From NCBI GenBank assembly GCA_902537215.1, contig CACBAM010000008.1:30582-94581 (forward strand): a stretch of 64,000 nucleotides of DNA, read 5' to 3'. Position numbers and translations under genes: made by a program. This document shows positions 9,486 to 19,402 of the stretch, piece after piece (positions within the stretch are counted from its first letter, which is position 1; each line of letters begins with the position of its first letter). This DNA is from an uncultured Alphaproteobacteria bacterium (GTDB taxonomy: Bacteria; Pseudomonadota; Alphaproteobacteria; Rhodobacterales; Rhodobacteraceae). The notes under the pieces are model-generated. The model was not told where the DNA came from, ran no database searches, and saw only the letters and a list, made by a program, of their open reading frames with translations.

Positions 9486-11086
9486 TGAAAAACGTCGGGT
9501 CTGAAAGACCAACTAACTCTAAGGAATTCACAGAAAATTATTCTGCAATGGAGAAAGCCATTGAAAAAGTGGATAGCTTGGCAAAAAGGCTGATAGCAGG
9601 TGGCTCAGAAAATTCAAAAGCACGCCATGTTAAAAGAGGTAAAATGCTGCCAAGAGACAGAGTAGCAAATTTACTAGACACTGGATCATTTTTTTTGGAA
9701 GTTGGGCTCTTTGCTGCCAACGGTGAGTATAAAGATGAGGTGCCTTCCGCTGGTGCGATAGCAGGCGTAGGACTCGTATCCAAGCGACTTTGTATGATTA
9801 TTTGTAATGATGCAACAGTGAAGGGTGGAAGTTACTATCCTTTGACAGTAAAAAAACACCTAAGAGCACAGGAAATTGCAGCTGAAAATCATCTCCCATG
9901 TATTTATCTTGTAGATAGTGGTGGCGCAAACTTACCGTCTTGGGATGACGTGTTTCCTGACAAAAATCATTTTGGACGAATATTTTACAACCAGGCGCAA
10001 ATGAGCGCGAGAGGTATACCACAAATCGCGGTTGTTATGGGCTCGTGTACTGCTGGTGGGGCATATCTGCCTGCTATGTCAGATCAAACAATAATTGTGA
10101 AGAACCAGGGCACAATATTTTTAGCTGGCCCACCGCTTCTAAAGCAAGCGACTGGTGAAATTATCGATGCAGAAACGCTAGGTGGTGGAGACACTCATGC
10201 TAGATTATCAGGTGTTGCTGATTATTTGGCAGATAATGATGAGCATGCGATATCTTTAACCAGAATGATTATAAGTGATTTATCGTCAATTCCGGAATAT
10301 AAACGCTCGAATTACAATCCACCAATGCTTGATCCGGATGACCTACTTGGGTTTGTGAATTCTGATCCGAAGAAAGGCTTCGATATATTTAATTTGATTG
10401 GACGTATTGTTGACGGATCCAACTTTTCAGAATTTAAAGCGACTTATGGAGAAACACTCGTATGTGGGTTTGCTAAGGTTTGTGGAGTTGAGGTTGGTAT
10501 TATAGGAAATAATGGAGTTTTGTTTTCTGAGAGTTCAAAAAAAGGGGCTCACTTTATAGAACTTTGTTGTCAAAGAAAAATACCCTTACTTTTTCTACAA
10601 AATATAACAGGATTTATGGTTGGGAAAAAATATGAGCAAACTGGTATTGCGAGCGATGGTGCCAAACTTGTTCATGCTGTATCTTGTGCAAATGTTCCTA
10701 AAATAACCGTTATAGTGGGAGGCTCATATGGCGCCGGTAACTACGGTATGTGTGGTCGAGCTTTTGGACCTCGATTTGTGTGGACATGGCCTAATGCAAA
10801 GGTCGCCGTCATGGGAGGTGAGCAGGCTGCTGGGGTAATGGCAGAAGTAAATATAGCTGCAGCGAAATCAAAGGGTAAGAAACTTTCAGAGAAAGAAATA
10901 ATTAACATTAAAAAACCAATTTTGGACATGTTTGCGCATAAGTCTGAAGCTACTTTCGCGTCAGCACATTTATGGGACGATGGAATTATCGACCCAAGAA
11001 AAACTAGAGAAGTCGTTGCTTTATCTCTTGAAATTGCAATGAATGCACCTGTTCAAGAGACAAAGTTCGGTGTCTTTAGGATGTAG
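9485..11086 (+). CDS. mccB: Methylcrotonyl-CoA carboxylase, beta (carboxyltransferase) subunit
   Basis: Carboxyltransferase subunit of biotin-dependent 3-methylcrotonyl-CoA carboxylase, 533 aa. It has both halves of the crotonase-like carboxyltransferase fold. The N-terminal acyl-CoA half includes [20 protein letters not shown] and [15 protein letters not shown] near residue 180. The C-terminal half has [17 protein letters not shown] and [15 protein letters not shown] (near 410), followed by [17 protein letters not shown]. These match MCC beta rather than propionyl-CoA carboxylase. The stop precedes the mccA ATG by two bases. Confidence 0.94.
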   Translation: MKNVGSERPTNSKEFTENYSAMEKAIEKVDSLAKRLIAGGSENSKARHVKRGKMLPRDRVANLLDTGSFFLEVGLFAANGEYKDEVPSAGAIAGVGLVSKRLCMIICNDATVKGGSYYPLTVKKHLRAQEIAAENHLPCIYLVDSGGANLPSWDDVFPDKNHFGRIFYNQAQMSARGIPQIAVVMGSCTAGGAYLPAMSDQTIIVKNQGTIFLAGPPLLKQATGEIIDAETLGGGDTHARLSGVADYLADNDEHAISLTRMIISDLSSIPEYKRSNYNPPMLDPDDLLGFVNSDPKKGFDIFNLIGRIVDGSNFSEFKATYGETLVCGFAKVCGVEVGIIGNNGVLFSESSKKGAHFIELCCQRKIPLLFLQNITGFMVGKKYEQTGIASDGAKLVHAVSCANVPKITVIVGGSYGAGNYGMCGRAFGPRFVWTWPNAKVAVMGGEQAAGVMAEVNIAAAKSKGKKLSEKEIINIKKPILDMFAHKSEATFASAHLWDDGIIDPRKTREVVALSLEIAMNAPVQETKFGVFRM

Positions 11087-11088
11087 TG

Positions 11089-13035
11089 ATGTTCAAAAGT
11101 ATCTTAATAGCCAATCGAGGAGAAATTGCTCGCCGTCTAATTAAGTCAGCTAGGCGCCTTGGAATAAAAACGTACGCAGTCTATTCAGAAGTAGATAAAA
11201 ATTCTTTGCATACAAAAGAGGCGGACGTTGCAGTTTGTATTGGCCAATCGGAGGCAAAAAAAAGTTATTTAAATATAAAAAAGGTCATTGAGGTTGCGGT
11301 GGAAAATAAGATCCAAGCAATACACCCCGGTTATGGCTTCCTTTCGGAAAACTATCTTTTTGCAAAAAAGGTTGAGGCAAGTGGAATTACATTTATTGGC
11401 CCTAGTTGGAAGTCAATAAAAGCAATGGGTAATAAGAATAATGCAAAAAAGGTTATATCGTCGGCTGATATTCCGTCGTTAAGTGGTTTTTTAGTAAAGA
11501 AGGAAAAACCAGTTGAGAATAAAAAGAAGGCGAAGGAAATAGGTTTTCCAGTTATTGCCAAAGCCGCGGCCGGTGGTGGAGGTAAAGGAATGAGAGTTGT
11601 TTATTGCGAAAGTGATCTCCAAGACTCTATTGAAGCAGTTACCAGAGAAGCGCGAAGTAGTTTCAAAGACGATGAGGTGATAATTGAAAAATATGTCAAA
11701 GGCGGCAAACATATTGAGATTCAAATTGCAAGAGATAATCATGGAAATTGCATTCATCTATTGGAACGTGATTGCTCATCACAAAGGAGATACCAGAAAG
11801 TTTTAGAAGAGGCTCCATCTTTATCAATTCCCGAACCAACAAAAATAGAAATGTATAAGGCAGCAATAGATATTGCTAACAAAATAGATTATCGAGGCTT
11901 GGGGACCATAGAATTTATAGTCGATGTTCAATCTCACAAGGAAAAGCTACCTTTTTTCTTTCTTGAAATGAATACGAGACTACAGGTCGAGCATCCTGTC
12001 ACTGAAGAAATTTTAGGTATGGATCTTGTTGAGTTACAGATCAACATTGCCGCAGGAAAAAAACTAGATATGGATAATGATAAAGTTATACCCAGCGGAC
12101 ATGCAATAGAAGCCAGAATATATGCAGAGGATCCTAAAAATGACTTTTTACCCAGCCCTGGGTCAATTAAAGCTTTAAATTTTCCAAAGGAGGGGAGATT
12201 TGATTTTGGTGTCAGATCCGGTGATTACATAAGTACATTTTACGATCCAATGGTGGGAAAAGTCATAGTGCATGCTAATGATAGAGAAGAAGCTAGGACC
12301 AAGCTTGTTGGTTGTTTAGAAGCTTTAAAGATTCAGGGAATTAAAACAAATACAGATTTTCTGAGCTACATTTTGAATAGCGAAATATTTAGGAAGGATA
12401 TAATCCAAATTACAGACCTTGATGATCTGGCTCTAAAATTTAAAAAACTTTTACCAAACCCAACTGATATGGTAGCGGCTAGTCTAATTATTTTAAACTC
12501 AGAATCACAATTTAAAAATAAAATGTGGAGACTATGGGGGACTGCCTCTGCAAATATTTTGGTGAGACATCAAGAAAAAAGCTATTCGATAAAGGTCAAT
12601 TCAAGCGATGGAAAAAAATTCCAAGTAAATTTTGAAGATGGAATTTTTGTGGTAGAAAACGTTTTTTCAAGTAAAAAAAATATTTCATTTGAGGTAAACC
12701 AAAGGTTGATTAGTTTTGATTTCCAAGTAAAAGACAAAATACTAAATTTATACAGAGAGGGAATAAAATTTGTTTTTGAAAATATCACTAATACATATCA
12801 AGGCAATGAAGGCGATGCGCAAGAGAGAAAAATTATTGCACCTATAACCGGCAGTATTGTAAAAATTTTGGTAAAAAATGGGCAGTTGGTATCCAAAGAT
12901 GAAGCAGTGGTATTCATAGAAGCAATGAAAATGGAGTTCAAGTTAGTTGCGCTTAAAAGTGGGAAGGTCATAGGATTAAAAAATAAAAAAGGTGACTTGA
13001 TTGAAAAAGGTGAGACACTTTTAGAAATAGAATAA
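11089..13035 (+). CDS. mccA: Methylcrotonyl-CoA carboxylase, alpha (biotin) subunit
   Basis: Biotin carboxylase and biotin carrier subunit, about 648 aa. The start is the ATG at 11089, giving MFKSILIANRGEIARR; a GTG at 11086 overlaps the mccB stop and would add one residue. Domains in order are biotin carboxylase (residues 1 to about 445; ATP loop AAAGGGGKGMRVV, catalytic EMNTRLQVEHPVTE), a variable linker rich in lysine and asparagine, and a biotinyl domain whose biotinylated lysine sits in EAMKMEF near residue 622. It acts with mccB to make 3-methylglutaconyl-CoA. The linker is more AT-rich than its neighbours. Confidence 0.94.
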   Translation: MFKSILIANRGEIARRLIKSARRLGIKTYAVYSEVDKNSLHTKEADVAVCIGQSEAKKSYLNIKKVIEVAVENKIQAIHPGYGFLSENYLFAKKVEASGITFIGPSWKSIKAMGNKNNAKKVISSADIPSLSGFLVKKEKPVENKKKAKEIGFPVIAKAAAGGGGKGMRVVYCESDLQDSIEAVTREARSSFKDDEVIIEKYVKGGKHIEIQIARDNHGNCIHLLERDCSSQRRYQKVLEEAPSLSIPEPTKIEMYKAAIDIANKIDYRGLGTIEFIVDVQSHKEKLPFFFLEMNTRLQVEHPVTEEILGMDLVELQINIAAGKKLDMDNDKVIPSGHAIEARIYAEDPKNDFLPSPGSIKALNFPKEGRFDFGVRSGDYISTFYDPMVGKVIVHANDREEARTKLVGCLEALKIQGIKTNTDFLSYILNSEIFRKDIIQITDLDDLALKFKKLLPNPTDMVAASLIILNSESQFKNKMWRLWGTASANILVRHQEKSYSIKVNSSDGKKFQVNFEDGIFVVENVFSSKKNISFEVNQRLISFDFQVKDKILNLYREGIKFVFENITNTYQGNEGDAQERKIIAPITGSIVKILVKNGQLVSKDEAVVFIEAMKMEFKLVALKSGKVIGLKNKKGDLIEKGETLLEIE

Positions 13036-13036
13036 G

Positions 13037-13891
13037 ATGGTTGAGACAATAAGTATTTTTGAGGTAGGGCCCAGAGATGGTCTGCAAAATATCAAAAATG
13101 AAATCCCAATAAACAAGAAAATTGAACTAATTAATATCCTGAGTACTACGGGAATAGGCAAAATAGAATGCGGCAGTTTTGTGAGTGCAAAGTGGGTTCC
13201 TCAGATGAGGGGTACCGATCAAATTTTTCAAGAAATAGTGAGAAGGAATGGCGTTAAATATACCGCTTTGACACCAAACCTAAAGGGTTTTGAAAATGCA
13301 TTGCACGCTAAGGTAGATGAGGTAGCAGTCTTTGCTGCTGCTTCAGAGACTTTTTCTCAAAAAAATGTCAATTGTTCAATAGACGAAAGTTTAGCAAGAT
13401 TCCGAGATATTTTCGAAAAGGCTAGGCAAAAAAAGATACCCGTAAGAGGGTATGTGTCATGTGTAGTAGAGTGTCCTTATGAAGGTTATGTTGCTCCAAA
13501 ACGTGTTTTGGAGGTCACCTCAAAGCTTCTTGACATGGGATGCTATGAAGTTTCCTTGGGAGACACAATTGGAAAGGGAACTCCAAAAAAAATTGATGAA
13601 CTACTCAATGTTATATGTGAAAGTTTAAATCCAGAGCAACTTGCTGGACATTTTCACGATACATCAGATTATGCAATTAAAAATGTTGAAGTCGGTCTCA
13701 AATATGGAATAAGAACATTTGACACCGCGATAGGTGGACTTGGAGGTTGCCCTTATGCCCCTGGTGCAAAGGGGAACTTAAGCACGGTACAGCTGATAAA
13801 CGCTATTGGAATCGAGAATTTTTTGGGTATTCCAGACTTAGAAATGCTGTTATGTGCTGAAAAATATTTGTTTAATTTGCTTAAAAACTGA
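13037..13891 (+). CDS. mvaB: Hydroxymethylglutaryl-CoA lyase
   Basis: Cleaves HMG-CoA to acetyl-CoA and acetoacetate, the last step of leucine breakdown. The 284-aa TIM-barrel protein starts one base after mccA. It shows the metal-site opening FEVGPRDGLQN at residues 7-17, the barrel histidines in AGHFHDT near 203, and the C-terminal cysteine signature GGLGGCPYAPGAKGN near 236 with the catalytic cysteine. All expected catalytic residues are present. It is the last gene of the leucine operon; no strong terminator was seen after it. Confidence 0.94.
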   Translation: MVETISIFEVGPRDGLQNIKNEIPINKKIELINILSTTGIGKIECGSFVSAKWVPQMRGTDQIFQEIVRRNGVKYTALTPNLKGFENALHAKVDEVAVFAAASETFSQKNVNCSIDESLARFRDIFEKARQKKIPVRGYVSCVVECPYEGYVAPKRVLEVTSKLLDMGCYEVSLGDTIGKGTPKKIDELLNVICESLNPEQLAGHFHDTSDYAIKNVEVGLKYGIRTFDTAIGGLGGCPYAPGAKGNLSTVQLINAIGIENFLGIPDLEMLLCAEKYLFNLLKN

Positions 13892-13936
13892 TCAATTGAT
13901 GAATTCTGATTAAAAAATGTGCATAATAATCGCATC

Positions 13937-13949
13937 TTACGTGACGTAA
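13937..13949. promoter_or_regulatory. Short perfect dyad upstream of the urea transport operon
   Basis: The sequence TTACGT-G-ACGTAA is a perfect 6-1-6 palindrome in the 272-base gap between mvaB and urtA. It is the size of a dimeric regulator half-site pair. No regulator gene is adjacent, and I do not recognise it as an NtrC site. Confidence 0.35.
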
Positions 13950-14033
13950 TAAAGTCTTGTCGCTTCACTTTTGATGTTCAAGTTATACATTAAAAACGTA
14001 CAGAAGAATCCGGGGGGGTGCATGTGCAAAAGA

Positions 14034-14088
14034 TGCGTGCAGCCGACTGCTAGGAAGACCGCACGCAAATGCAACATAGTGCCGGTCT
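14034..14088 (+). promoter_or_regulatory. Possible switch-like structured leader of urtA
   Basis: Two perfect inverted repeats overlap by one base. TGCGTGC (14034-14040) pairs with GCACGCA (14061-14067), and AGACCG (14056-14061) pairs with CGGTCT (14083-14088). They cannot both form fully, as in an alternating leader. The block is G/C-rich against an AT-rich background, follows a G7 run at 14012-14018, and lies about 75 bases before the urtA start. This could be a riboswitch, attenuator or protein site. I cannot assign it to a known class. Confidence 0.35.
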
Positions 14089-14163
14089 AAGCTAATAGAT
14101 AAGCAAAAATAAACAAGCTTTTTATTTACTTCGTGCTGGCGCGCTTATTGGAGTTAAAATATA

Positions 14164-15438
14164 ATGATAAGAAAAAATTTATATGGCTTAGTAACGAGTA
14201 TAGTTCTTTTAACATCAACCGCGCCTTCGTTTTCAGATATTAAAATAGGGATATTACATTCATTATCTGGTACGATGGCTATATCCGAAACAACTCTAAA
14301 AGATACAATGCTGATGCTTATAGAAAAGCAGAATGCAAAGGGTGGTATAAATGGAGAGAAACTAGTTCCAGTAGTTGTTGACCCAGCTTCTGACTGGCCA
14401 CTTTTTGCTGAAAAAGCTAGAGAGTTATTAACCGTTCAAGAAGTGGACGTGATCTTTGGATGCTGGACCTCTGTTTCCCGAAAGTCCGTATTACCTGTCA
14501 TAGAAGAACTTAATGGGTTACTTTTTTATCCTGTCCAGTACGAGGGGGAAGAAAGTTCCAAAAATGTCTTCTACACTGGAGCAGCACCAAACCAGCAGGC
14601 CATCCCGGCAACAGATTACTATTTGGAAGAACTCGGTGTAGAGAAATTTGCATTGTTGGGTACGGACTATGTTTATCCTAGAACTACCAATAAAATTCTC
14701 AATCAGTACCTTATTGATAAAGGAATACCGGCATCAGATATTTTTGTTAACTATACACCATTTGGTCACTCCGACTGGTCTAAAATTGTTGCTGACGTAG
14801 TCGCTTTGGGAGCAGATGGAAAAAAGGTTGGTGTAATTTCAACAATTAATGGAGATGCTAATATTGGATTTTATAAGGAGTTGGCCGCTGCAGGTATTTC
14901 AGCGGATGATATTCCAGTGGTTGCGTTTTCTGTTGGTGAAGAAGAGCTGTCTGGGCTTGATACAGCAAATTTAGTAGGGCACTTAGCGGCATGGAATTAT
15001 TTTCAAAGTGCAGAGTCTGATTTGAATGATGCCTTTATTAAAGACTGGAAAGCGACCATGGGCGATAATCGCGTTACTAATGATCCAATGGAGGCACATG
15101 TAATCGGGTTTGAGATGTATGTTAAGGCTGTCGAAAAAGCTGGAACGACTGATGTAGATGCAGTTCGAAAAGCGATGTACGGTTTAAAGGTGCCAAATTT
15201 GACTGGTGGAATGGCTGAAATGCTTCCAAATCACCATCTTGCGAAGCCTGTATTGATTGGCGAAATACAAGCGGATGGGCAGTTCGATATTATCAGTCAG
15301 ACCTCTGAGGTACCTGGCGATGCGTGGACAGATTACTTGGCAGAGTCCAAGCCTTTGATGTCAGATTGGAAAGATATCGGTTGTGGTATGTATAACACTG
15401 AAACTAAGACCTGTGTGCAGATGAAGTCCAATTATTGA
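14164..15438 (+). CDS. urtA: Urea ABC transporter substrate-binding protein
   Basis: Periplasmic urea-binding protein, 424 aa. A signal peptide of about 24 residues ends at SFS before DIKIGIL. The mature protein has the UrtA hallmarks GILHSLSGTMAISETTLKD, FGCWTSVSRKSVLPV and FYPVQYEGEESS, and ends with a disulfide-type GCGMYNTETKTC segment. A TTGGAG ribosome-binding site precedes the ATG. A strong hairpin follows the gene, so the binding protein is probably made in excess over the permeases. The assignment to urea is supported by the urease operon directly downstream. Confidence 0.94.
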   Translation: MIRKNLYGLVTSIVLLTSTAPSFSDIKIGILHSLSGTMAISETTLKDTMLMLIEKQNAKGGINGEKLVPVVVDPASDWPLFAEKARELLTVQEVDVIFGCWTSVSRKSVLPVIEELNGLLFYPVQYEGEESSKNVFYTGAAPNQQAIPATDYYLEELGVEKFALLGTDYVYPRTTNKILNQYLIDKGIPASDIFVNYTPFGHSDWSKIVADVVALGADGKKVGVISTINGDANIGFYKELAAAGISADDIPVVAFSVGEEELSGLDTANLVGHLAAWNYFQSAESDLNDAFIKDWKATMGDNRVTNDPMEAHVIGFEMYVKAVEKAGTTDVDAVRKAMYGLKVPNLTGGMAEMLPNHHLAKPVLIGEIQADGQFDIISQTSEVPGDAWTDYLAESKPLMSDWKDIGCGMYNTETKTCVQMKSNY

Positions 15439-15454
15439 TCATGATTTTGGATTA

Positions 15455-15487
15455 TTGTGGGGATATTTTATCCCCACAACTTTTTTG
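15455..15487 (+). terminator. Intrinsic terminator between urtA and urtB
   Basis: A perfect 10-bp stem, TTGTGGGGAT (15455-15464) with ATCCCCACAA (15470-15479), encloses a 5-base loop and is followed by C and six T residues. It lies 12 bases before the urtB start and probably acts as a partial terminator that lowers urtBCDE relative to urtA. Confidence 0.85.
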
Positions 15488-15498
15488 GAACTAGTTAA

Positions 15499-17502
15499 GT
15501 GAAAAGGTTTTTTATTTTTGTTGGAGTAATGTTGTTTGCCTCTGCGTCAGTTGCATCTGACAAAGATCTAAGAGAGTTTATTTGGACGAATAAAGCTAGT
15601 TTCCATAAGAGTTCTTCAAAGACGATAAGTCCTGTAATTGACAGCCTTTTGAAACTAAATTCTGGCGGTACAGAAAAGTTCTTATTAAGGTGGCTTAATA
15701 AAGAACTATGGTTTAGGAAATCTGATGGATTAGTCGTAACGGCAAAGAAACTAGAGAAGAAATCTTATAAGATATTTGATGTAATTGACGAACAACTGAT
15801 TGAAGTTATTGACAAAAAGAAGATAAAGCAAATTAAGCCAAACAGTGGTGTAAGGGCAATTATTTCTTCGGCCTTAGTACAGTTCCAACTTTTGAATGCA
15901 GATCCCTCTATACGATCAAAGACCTTAGACTCAATCGCAAGAAAACCAGATGAAAGATTTAGGGTGCCATTGAGAAAGGCTATTGAAATAGAAAATAATC
16001 TGAAAATAAAAAATAGAATGATCAGATTGGAAAAGCTATTAACAGTAAGGTTTGAGAAGAATATTTCACAGAGAGTTGAAGTAATTCGATCTCTAAAAAA
16101 TGACCTAGGCATCGATGTAAGAGGAGTTTTAAACCAAATTATAAGGACTGCATTAAAAGCTGAGAAGGTAATCCCAGACAACATTAATATTTCTCAGATA
16201 TTGGAGCCGGAGAAAGGAGCGATTGACCAATACGACTTTTTAGAGACAAATCATTCTAGCACGATTGACGGTTCATTTACTGACCTTGATGCATATTTAA
16301 TGCTAGTTAAAGAAGAAAAAGCGCCTGAAATTTTAACACAAAAAAAACTGAAAGATATTCTCACTCAACAGGCCGAGATTGGAAATATCAAGAGAGAGGA
16401 GGCGCATTCACTTGATAGTTATTATAAAAGAAATAGCGTGCTTAACCGACTGATAGAAAATGGGAAAGTAGAGCCCGTGGTTTCAAGAGAAGATATGAAG
16501 AATATTGTCGCGCAATATGTGTTTTATGAAGAATACGCAGAAAGTTCGAGAGAGGTAACAAATGCTGCAACAGAGACACTCAATTTAATTAATAATCGGG
16601 TATCAGTCTTTAGCTTCGTAGATTTGATCTTAGAGGGTCTAAGTCTTGCGTCAATTTATTTTTTAGCTGCAATCGGCTTAGCAATAACATTTGGTGTCAT
16701 GCGAGTAATTAATATGGCACATGGTGAATTTATCATGATGGGTGCTTATTCAGGATATGTAGTCCAACTTTTCGTAACAAATTATACTTTATCTATAGTT
16801 ATTGCTATTCCTGTCGCTTTTCTCGTTACCTTTTTCGCGGGAATTGTAATGGAAAGATTGGTAATTAAAAAATTGTATAAAAGACCATTAGAAACTTTAC
16901 TGGCTACGTTCGGAATAAGCATCGCACTTCAGCAACTAGCAAAAATTGTATTTGGAACCCAGGCTAGACCTTTGACATCACCTGAATGGCTAGACGGAGC
17001 GTTGATATTCAATGAGATTATTTCAATAAGTTGGATTAGGGTAGCTATTTTTGTTTTAAGCATCGCCTTTACAATTATTTTAATTTACGTTCTAAACAGA
17101 ACTCGCTTTGGACTGGAGACGCGAGCCGTTACCCAAAATCCCTCCATGGCTGCTAGTATGGGAGTTAATCCTGATCAGATAAACATGTTTACTTTTGGCT
17201 TAGGTTCTGGGATAGCAGGCATCGCGGGTGTTGGTATTGGTTTATATGCTAAAGTTACTTCTGAGCTTGGCAATGATTATATTGTACAAAGCTTCATGAC
17301 AGTAGTGGTTGGAGGTGTGGGTAGTATATGGGGAACATTGGCTGGAGCTACTTTAATTGGCTTTTTACAAAAACTAATTGAGTGGTTTAATCCTTCAAAC
17401 ACGTTGGCCGCCCAGACATATATGATTATTTTCATAATTATTTTTATACAGTTTAGACCTCGAGGGATCGTAGCTCTACGAGGAAGAGCCGCGGGAGACT
17501 AA
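15499..17502 (+). CDS. urtB: Urea ABC transporter permease UrtB with a long N-terminal extension
   Basis: Inner-membrane permease of the urea importer, 667 aa, starting at GTG. A signal peptide (about 20 residues, ending SVAS) is followed by a charged region of roughly 350 residues without membrane segments, then the LivH-like permease from about residue 375 (LSLASIYFLAAIGLAITFG, NMAHGEFIMMGAYSGY). Proteobacterial UrtB proteins often carry an N-terminal periplasmic region, but this one seems longer than the usual total of about 530 aa. The coupling loop RAVTQNPSMAASMGVNPD and the end GGVGSIWGTLAGA are intact. It is followed by urtC after two bases. Confidence 0.92.
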   Translation: MKRFFIFVGVMLFASASVASDKDLREFIWTNKASFHKSSSKTISPVIDSLLKLNSGGTEKFLLRWLNKELWFRKSDGLVVTAKKLEKKSYKIFDVIDEQLIEVIDKKKIKQIKPNSGVRAIISSALVQFQLLNADPSIRSKTLDSIARKPDERFRVPLRKAIEIENNLKIKNRMIRLEKLLTVRFEKNISQRVEVIRSLKNDLGIDVRGVLNQIIRTALKAEKVIPDNINISQILEPEKGAIDQYDFLETNHSSTIDGSFTDLDAYLMLVKEEKAPEILTQKKLKDILTQQAEIGNIKREEAHSLDSYYKRNSVLNRLIENGKVEPVVSREDMKNIVAQYVFYEEYAESSREVTNAATETLNLINNRVSVFSFVDLILEGLSLASIYFLAAIGLAITFGVMRVINMAHGEFIMMGAYSGYVVQLFVTNYTLSIVIAIPVAFLVTFFAGIVMERLVIKKLYKRPLETLLATFGISIALQQLAKIVFGTQARPLTSPEWLDGALIFNEIISISWIRVAIFVLSIAFTIILIYVLNRTRFGLETRAVTQNPSMAASMGVNPDQINMFTFGLGSGIAGIAGVGIGLYAKVTSELGNDYIVQSFMTVVVGGVGSIWGTLAGATLIGFLQKLIEWFNPSNTLAAQTYMIIFIIIFIQFRPRGIVALRGRAAGD

Positions 17503-17504
17503 GT

Positions 17505-18665
17505 ATGAATTTTATAAAAAGAAATCAAAGTTTAAATTTTGTGATATTTTTTTTTCTATTTTCTCTTGTTGTAACGATAGCGAGCGAACTTGCAATGGGC
17601 TTATTTTCTACCAGTTTTGTAAAAGTGTTAGGAAAAACCATGATGCTGTGTCTGGCTGCGATTGCCTTAGATTTAGTCTGGGGATACTGTGGAATACTTT
17701 CACTAGGCCATATGGCGTTTTTTGCATTAGGCGGTTATCTAATTGGCATGTGGCTAATGTATGAAAGGACAAAAGAAATAGTTATTAGTGCTGCAAGTGA
17801 GCAGTTAATCCCGTTAACTCCAGAAGAGACTAAAGAAGCTATTGGAAATCAGATATTTGGGGTGGTAGGTGGGTCTGATATTCCAATCATTTGGATTTTT
17901 GCGGACTCTTTAATAATTCATCTTCTACTAATTGTAATAATACCAGGCCTACTGGCATTGGTTTTTGGTTGGCTAGCCTTTCGCTCAAGAGTCACAGGCG
18001 TATATTTGTCAATTCTAACTCAAGCCATGACTTTAGCATTATCTCTCTACTTATTCCAAAATGATAGCGGATTGAGAGGCAATAATGGGCTTTCCGGACT
18101 ACAAAATATTCCTGGATATGGAAACCTTACACAAGACGTAATTTCAGTCATATTTCTTTGGCTATCGACATTTGCTCTCTGTTGCGGGTTTTACTTAGCG
18201 TCTATCATTACCAAATCAAAGCTTGGTAACTTGCTAGTGGGTATTCGCGATGATGAAGCTAGAGTTCGTTTTCTAGGATATAATGTCGAGCTTTATAAGT
18301 TACTTATATTTGTTGTTACTGCGATAATGGCGGCAATTGCTGGAAGCCTTTACTATCCCCAAGCAGGAATAGTTAATCCAACTGAACTGGCACCAATAGC
18401 GTCAATATATCTAGCTGTTTGGGTCTCAATTGGAGGGAGAGGAAAGTTAATTGGTGCCGTTTTGGGAGCTGCGTTTGTATCTTTAATATCTAGCTTTTTT
18501 ACAAGTGGTCAAATACCTAATATTGATTTTTGGATTATTAATATCAACTGGGTCGACTGGTGGCTTATTATACTTGGTCTTAGTTTTGTAAGTATCACTC
18601 TAACTACTCAAAATGGATTGTTTGGTTTGATAGAGAAAGTAAAAGAAAGAGTGATAAACAAATGA
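17505..18665 (+). CDS. urtC: Urea ABC transporter permease UrtC
   Basis: Second membrane permease of the urea importer, 386 aa. The UrtC-typical segment LDLVWGYCGILSLGHMAFFALGGYLIGMW starts near residue 58. An extramembrane loop of about 50 residues with PLTPEETKEAIG, common in UrtC, follows. GLQNIPGYG and the coupling loop VGIRDDEARVRFLGYN are present. The last four bases overlap urtD (ATGA), coupling translation of the two. Confidence 0.93.
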   Translation: MNFIKRNQSLNFVIFFFLFSLVVTIASELAMGLFSTSFVKVLGKTMMLCLAAIALDLVWGYCGILSLGHMAFFALGGYLIGMWLMYERTKEIVISAASEQLIPLTPEETKEAIGNQIFGVVGGSDIPIIWIFADSLIIHLLLIVIIPGLLALVFGWLAFRSRVTGVYLSILTQAMTLALSLYLFQNDSGLRGNNGLSGLQNIPGYGNLTQDVISVIFLWLSTFALCCGFYLASIITKSKLGNLLVGIRDDEARVRFLGYNVELYKLLIFVVTAIMAAIAGSLYYPQAGIVNPTELAPIASIYLAVWVSIGGRGKLIGAVLGAAFVSLISSFFTSGQIPNIDFWIININWVDWWLIILGLSFVSITLTTQNGLFGLIEKVKERVINK

Positions 18666-19402
18666 ACGATTTGCTAGAAGTTCGGAACATATCTGTTTCT
18701 TTTGACGGGTTCAAAGCAATCAACAGTTTAAGCTGGTCGATAGGATACCCTGAGCTAAGAGCAATTATTGGCCCTAATGGTGCTGGGAAAACCACACTTA
18801 TGGATATAATATCAGGAAAAACAAAGGCTGATAGCGGTAAGGTACTCTGGGATGAGGTGGCAATACCACTCACCCAGAAGAGTGAATACCAAATTGCTAA
18901 ATTGGGGATAGGAAGAAAATTTCAGCGCCCTACTATATTCGAAGAGCAATCTGTGGAAGAAAATATAATTGTTTCACTAAAAAACAACAGGGGCTTCTTT
19001 GCCGCCCTGACCTACAAGTATACTGATCAAGAAAAATTTAGAGTTGGCGAAATTGCAAGCACAATAAAATTAACAAGTCTGCTTTCAAAAAAAGCAGGTG
19101 AACTTAGTCATGGACAGAAACAATGGCTTGAAATAGGGATGTTACTATCTCAAGACCCAAAATTGTTGCTTATTGATGAGCCAGCGGCAGGAATGACCAC
19201 AAAGGAGCGGAATATGACCGTTCAATTGCTGCGTGACTTATCAAAAACGAAGTCAATAATTGTTGTCGAACATGATATGGAATTCATAAGAAATTTGGGT
19301 TGTAGAGTTACAGTACTGCACGAGGGCTCAGTTCTAGCAGAAGGTAGCATTGACCATGTCTCAAAAAATAAAGAAGTTGTAGAGGTTTATCTTGGACGCT
19401 AA
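18662..19402 (+). CDS. urtD: Urea ABC transporter ATP-binding protein UrtD
   Basis: Cytoplasmic ATPase, 246 aa. Walker A is GPNGAGKTT near residue 38, the signature is LSHGQKQWLEIGM (SHGQ instead of SGGQ, usual for UrtD), and Walker B is LLLIDEPAAGMT near 170 with the switch histidine in VEHDMEF. FQRPTIFEEQSVEENI is the Q-loop region typical of UrtD. It overlaps urtC by four bases and urtE by eleven. Confidence 0.94.
   Translation: MNDLLEVRNISVSFDGFKAINSLSWSIGYPELRAIIGPNGAGKTTLMDIISGKTKADSGKVLWDEVAIPLTQKSEYQIAKLGIGRKFQRPTIFEEQSVEENIIVSLKNNRGFFAALTYKYTDQEKFRVGEIASTIKLTSLLSKKAGELSHGQKQWLEIGMLLSQDPKLLLIDEPAAGMTTKERNMTVQLLRDLSKTKSIIVVEHDMEFIRNLGCRVTVLHEGSVLAEGSIDHVSKNKEVVEVYLGR

Noticed and set aside
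14012..14110. Guanidine (ykkC or mini-ykkC) riboswitch before urtA
   Set aside because: A stretch resembling CTAGG plus ACCG is present, but I cannot find the full conserved core of either class; recorded only as a structured leader.
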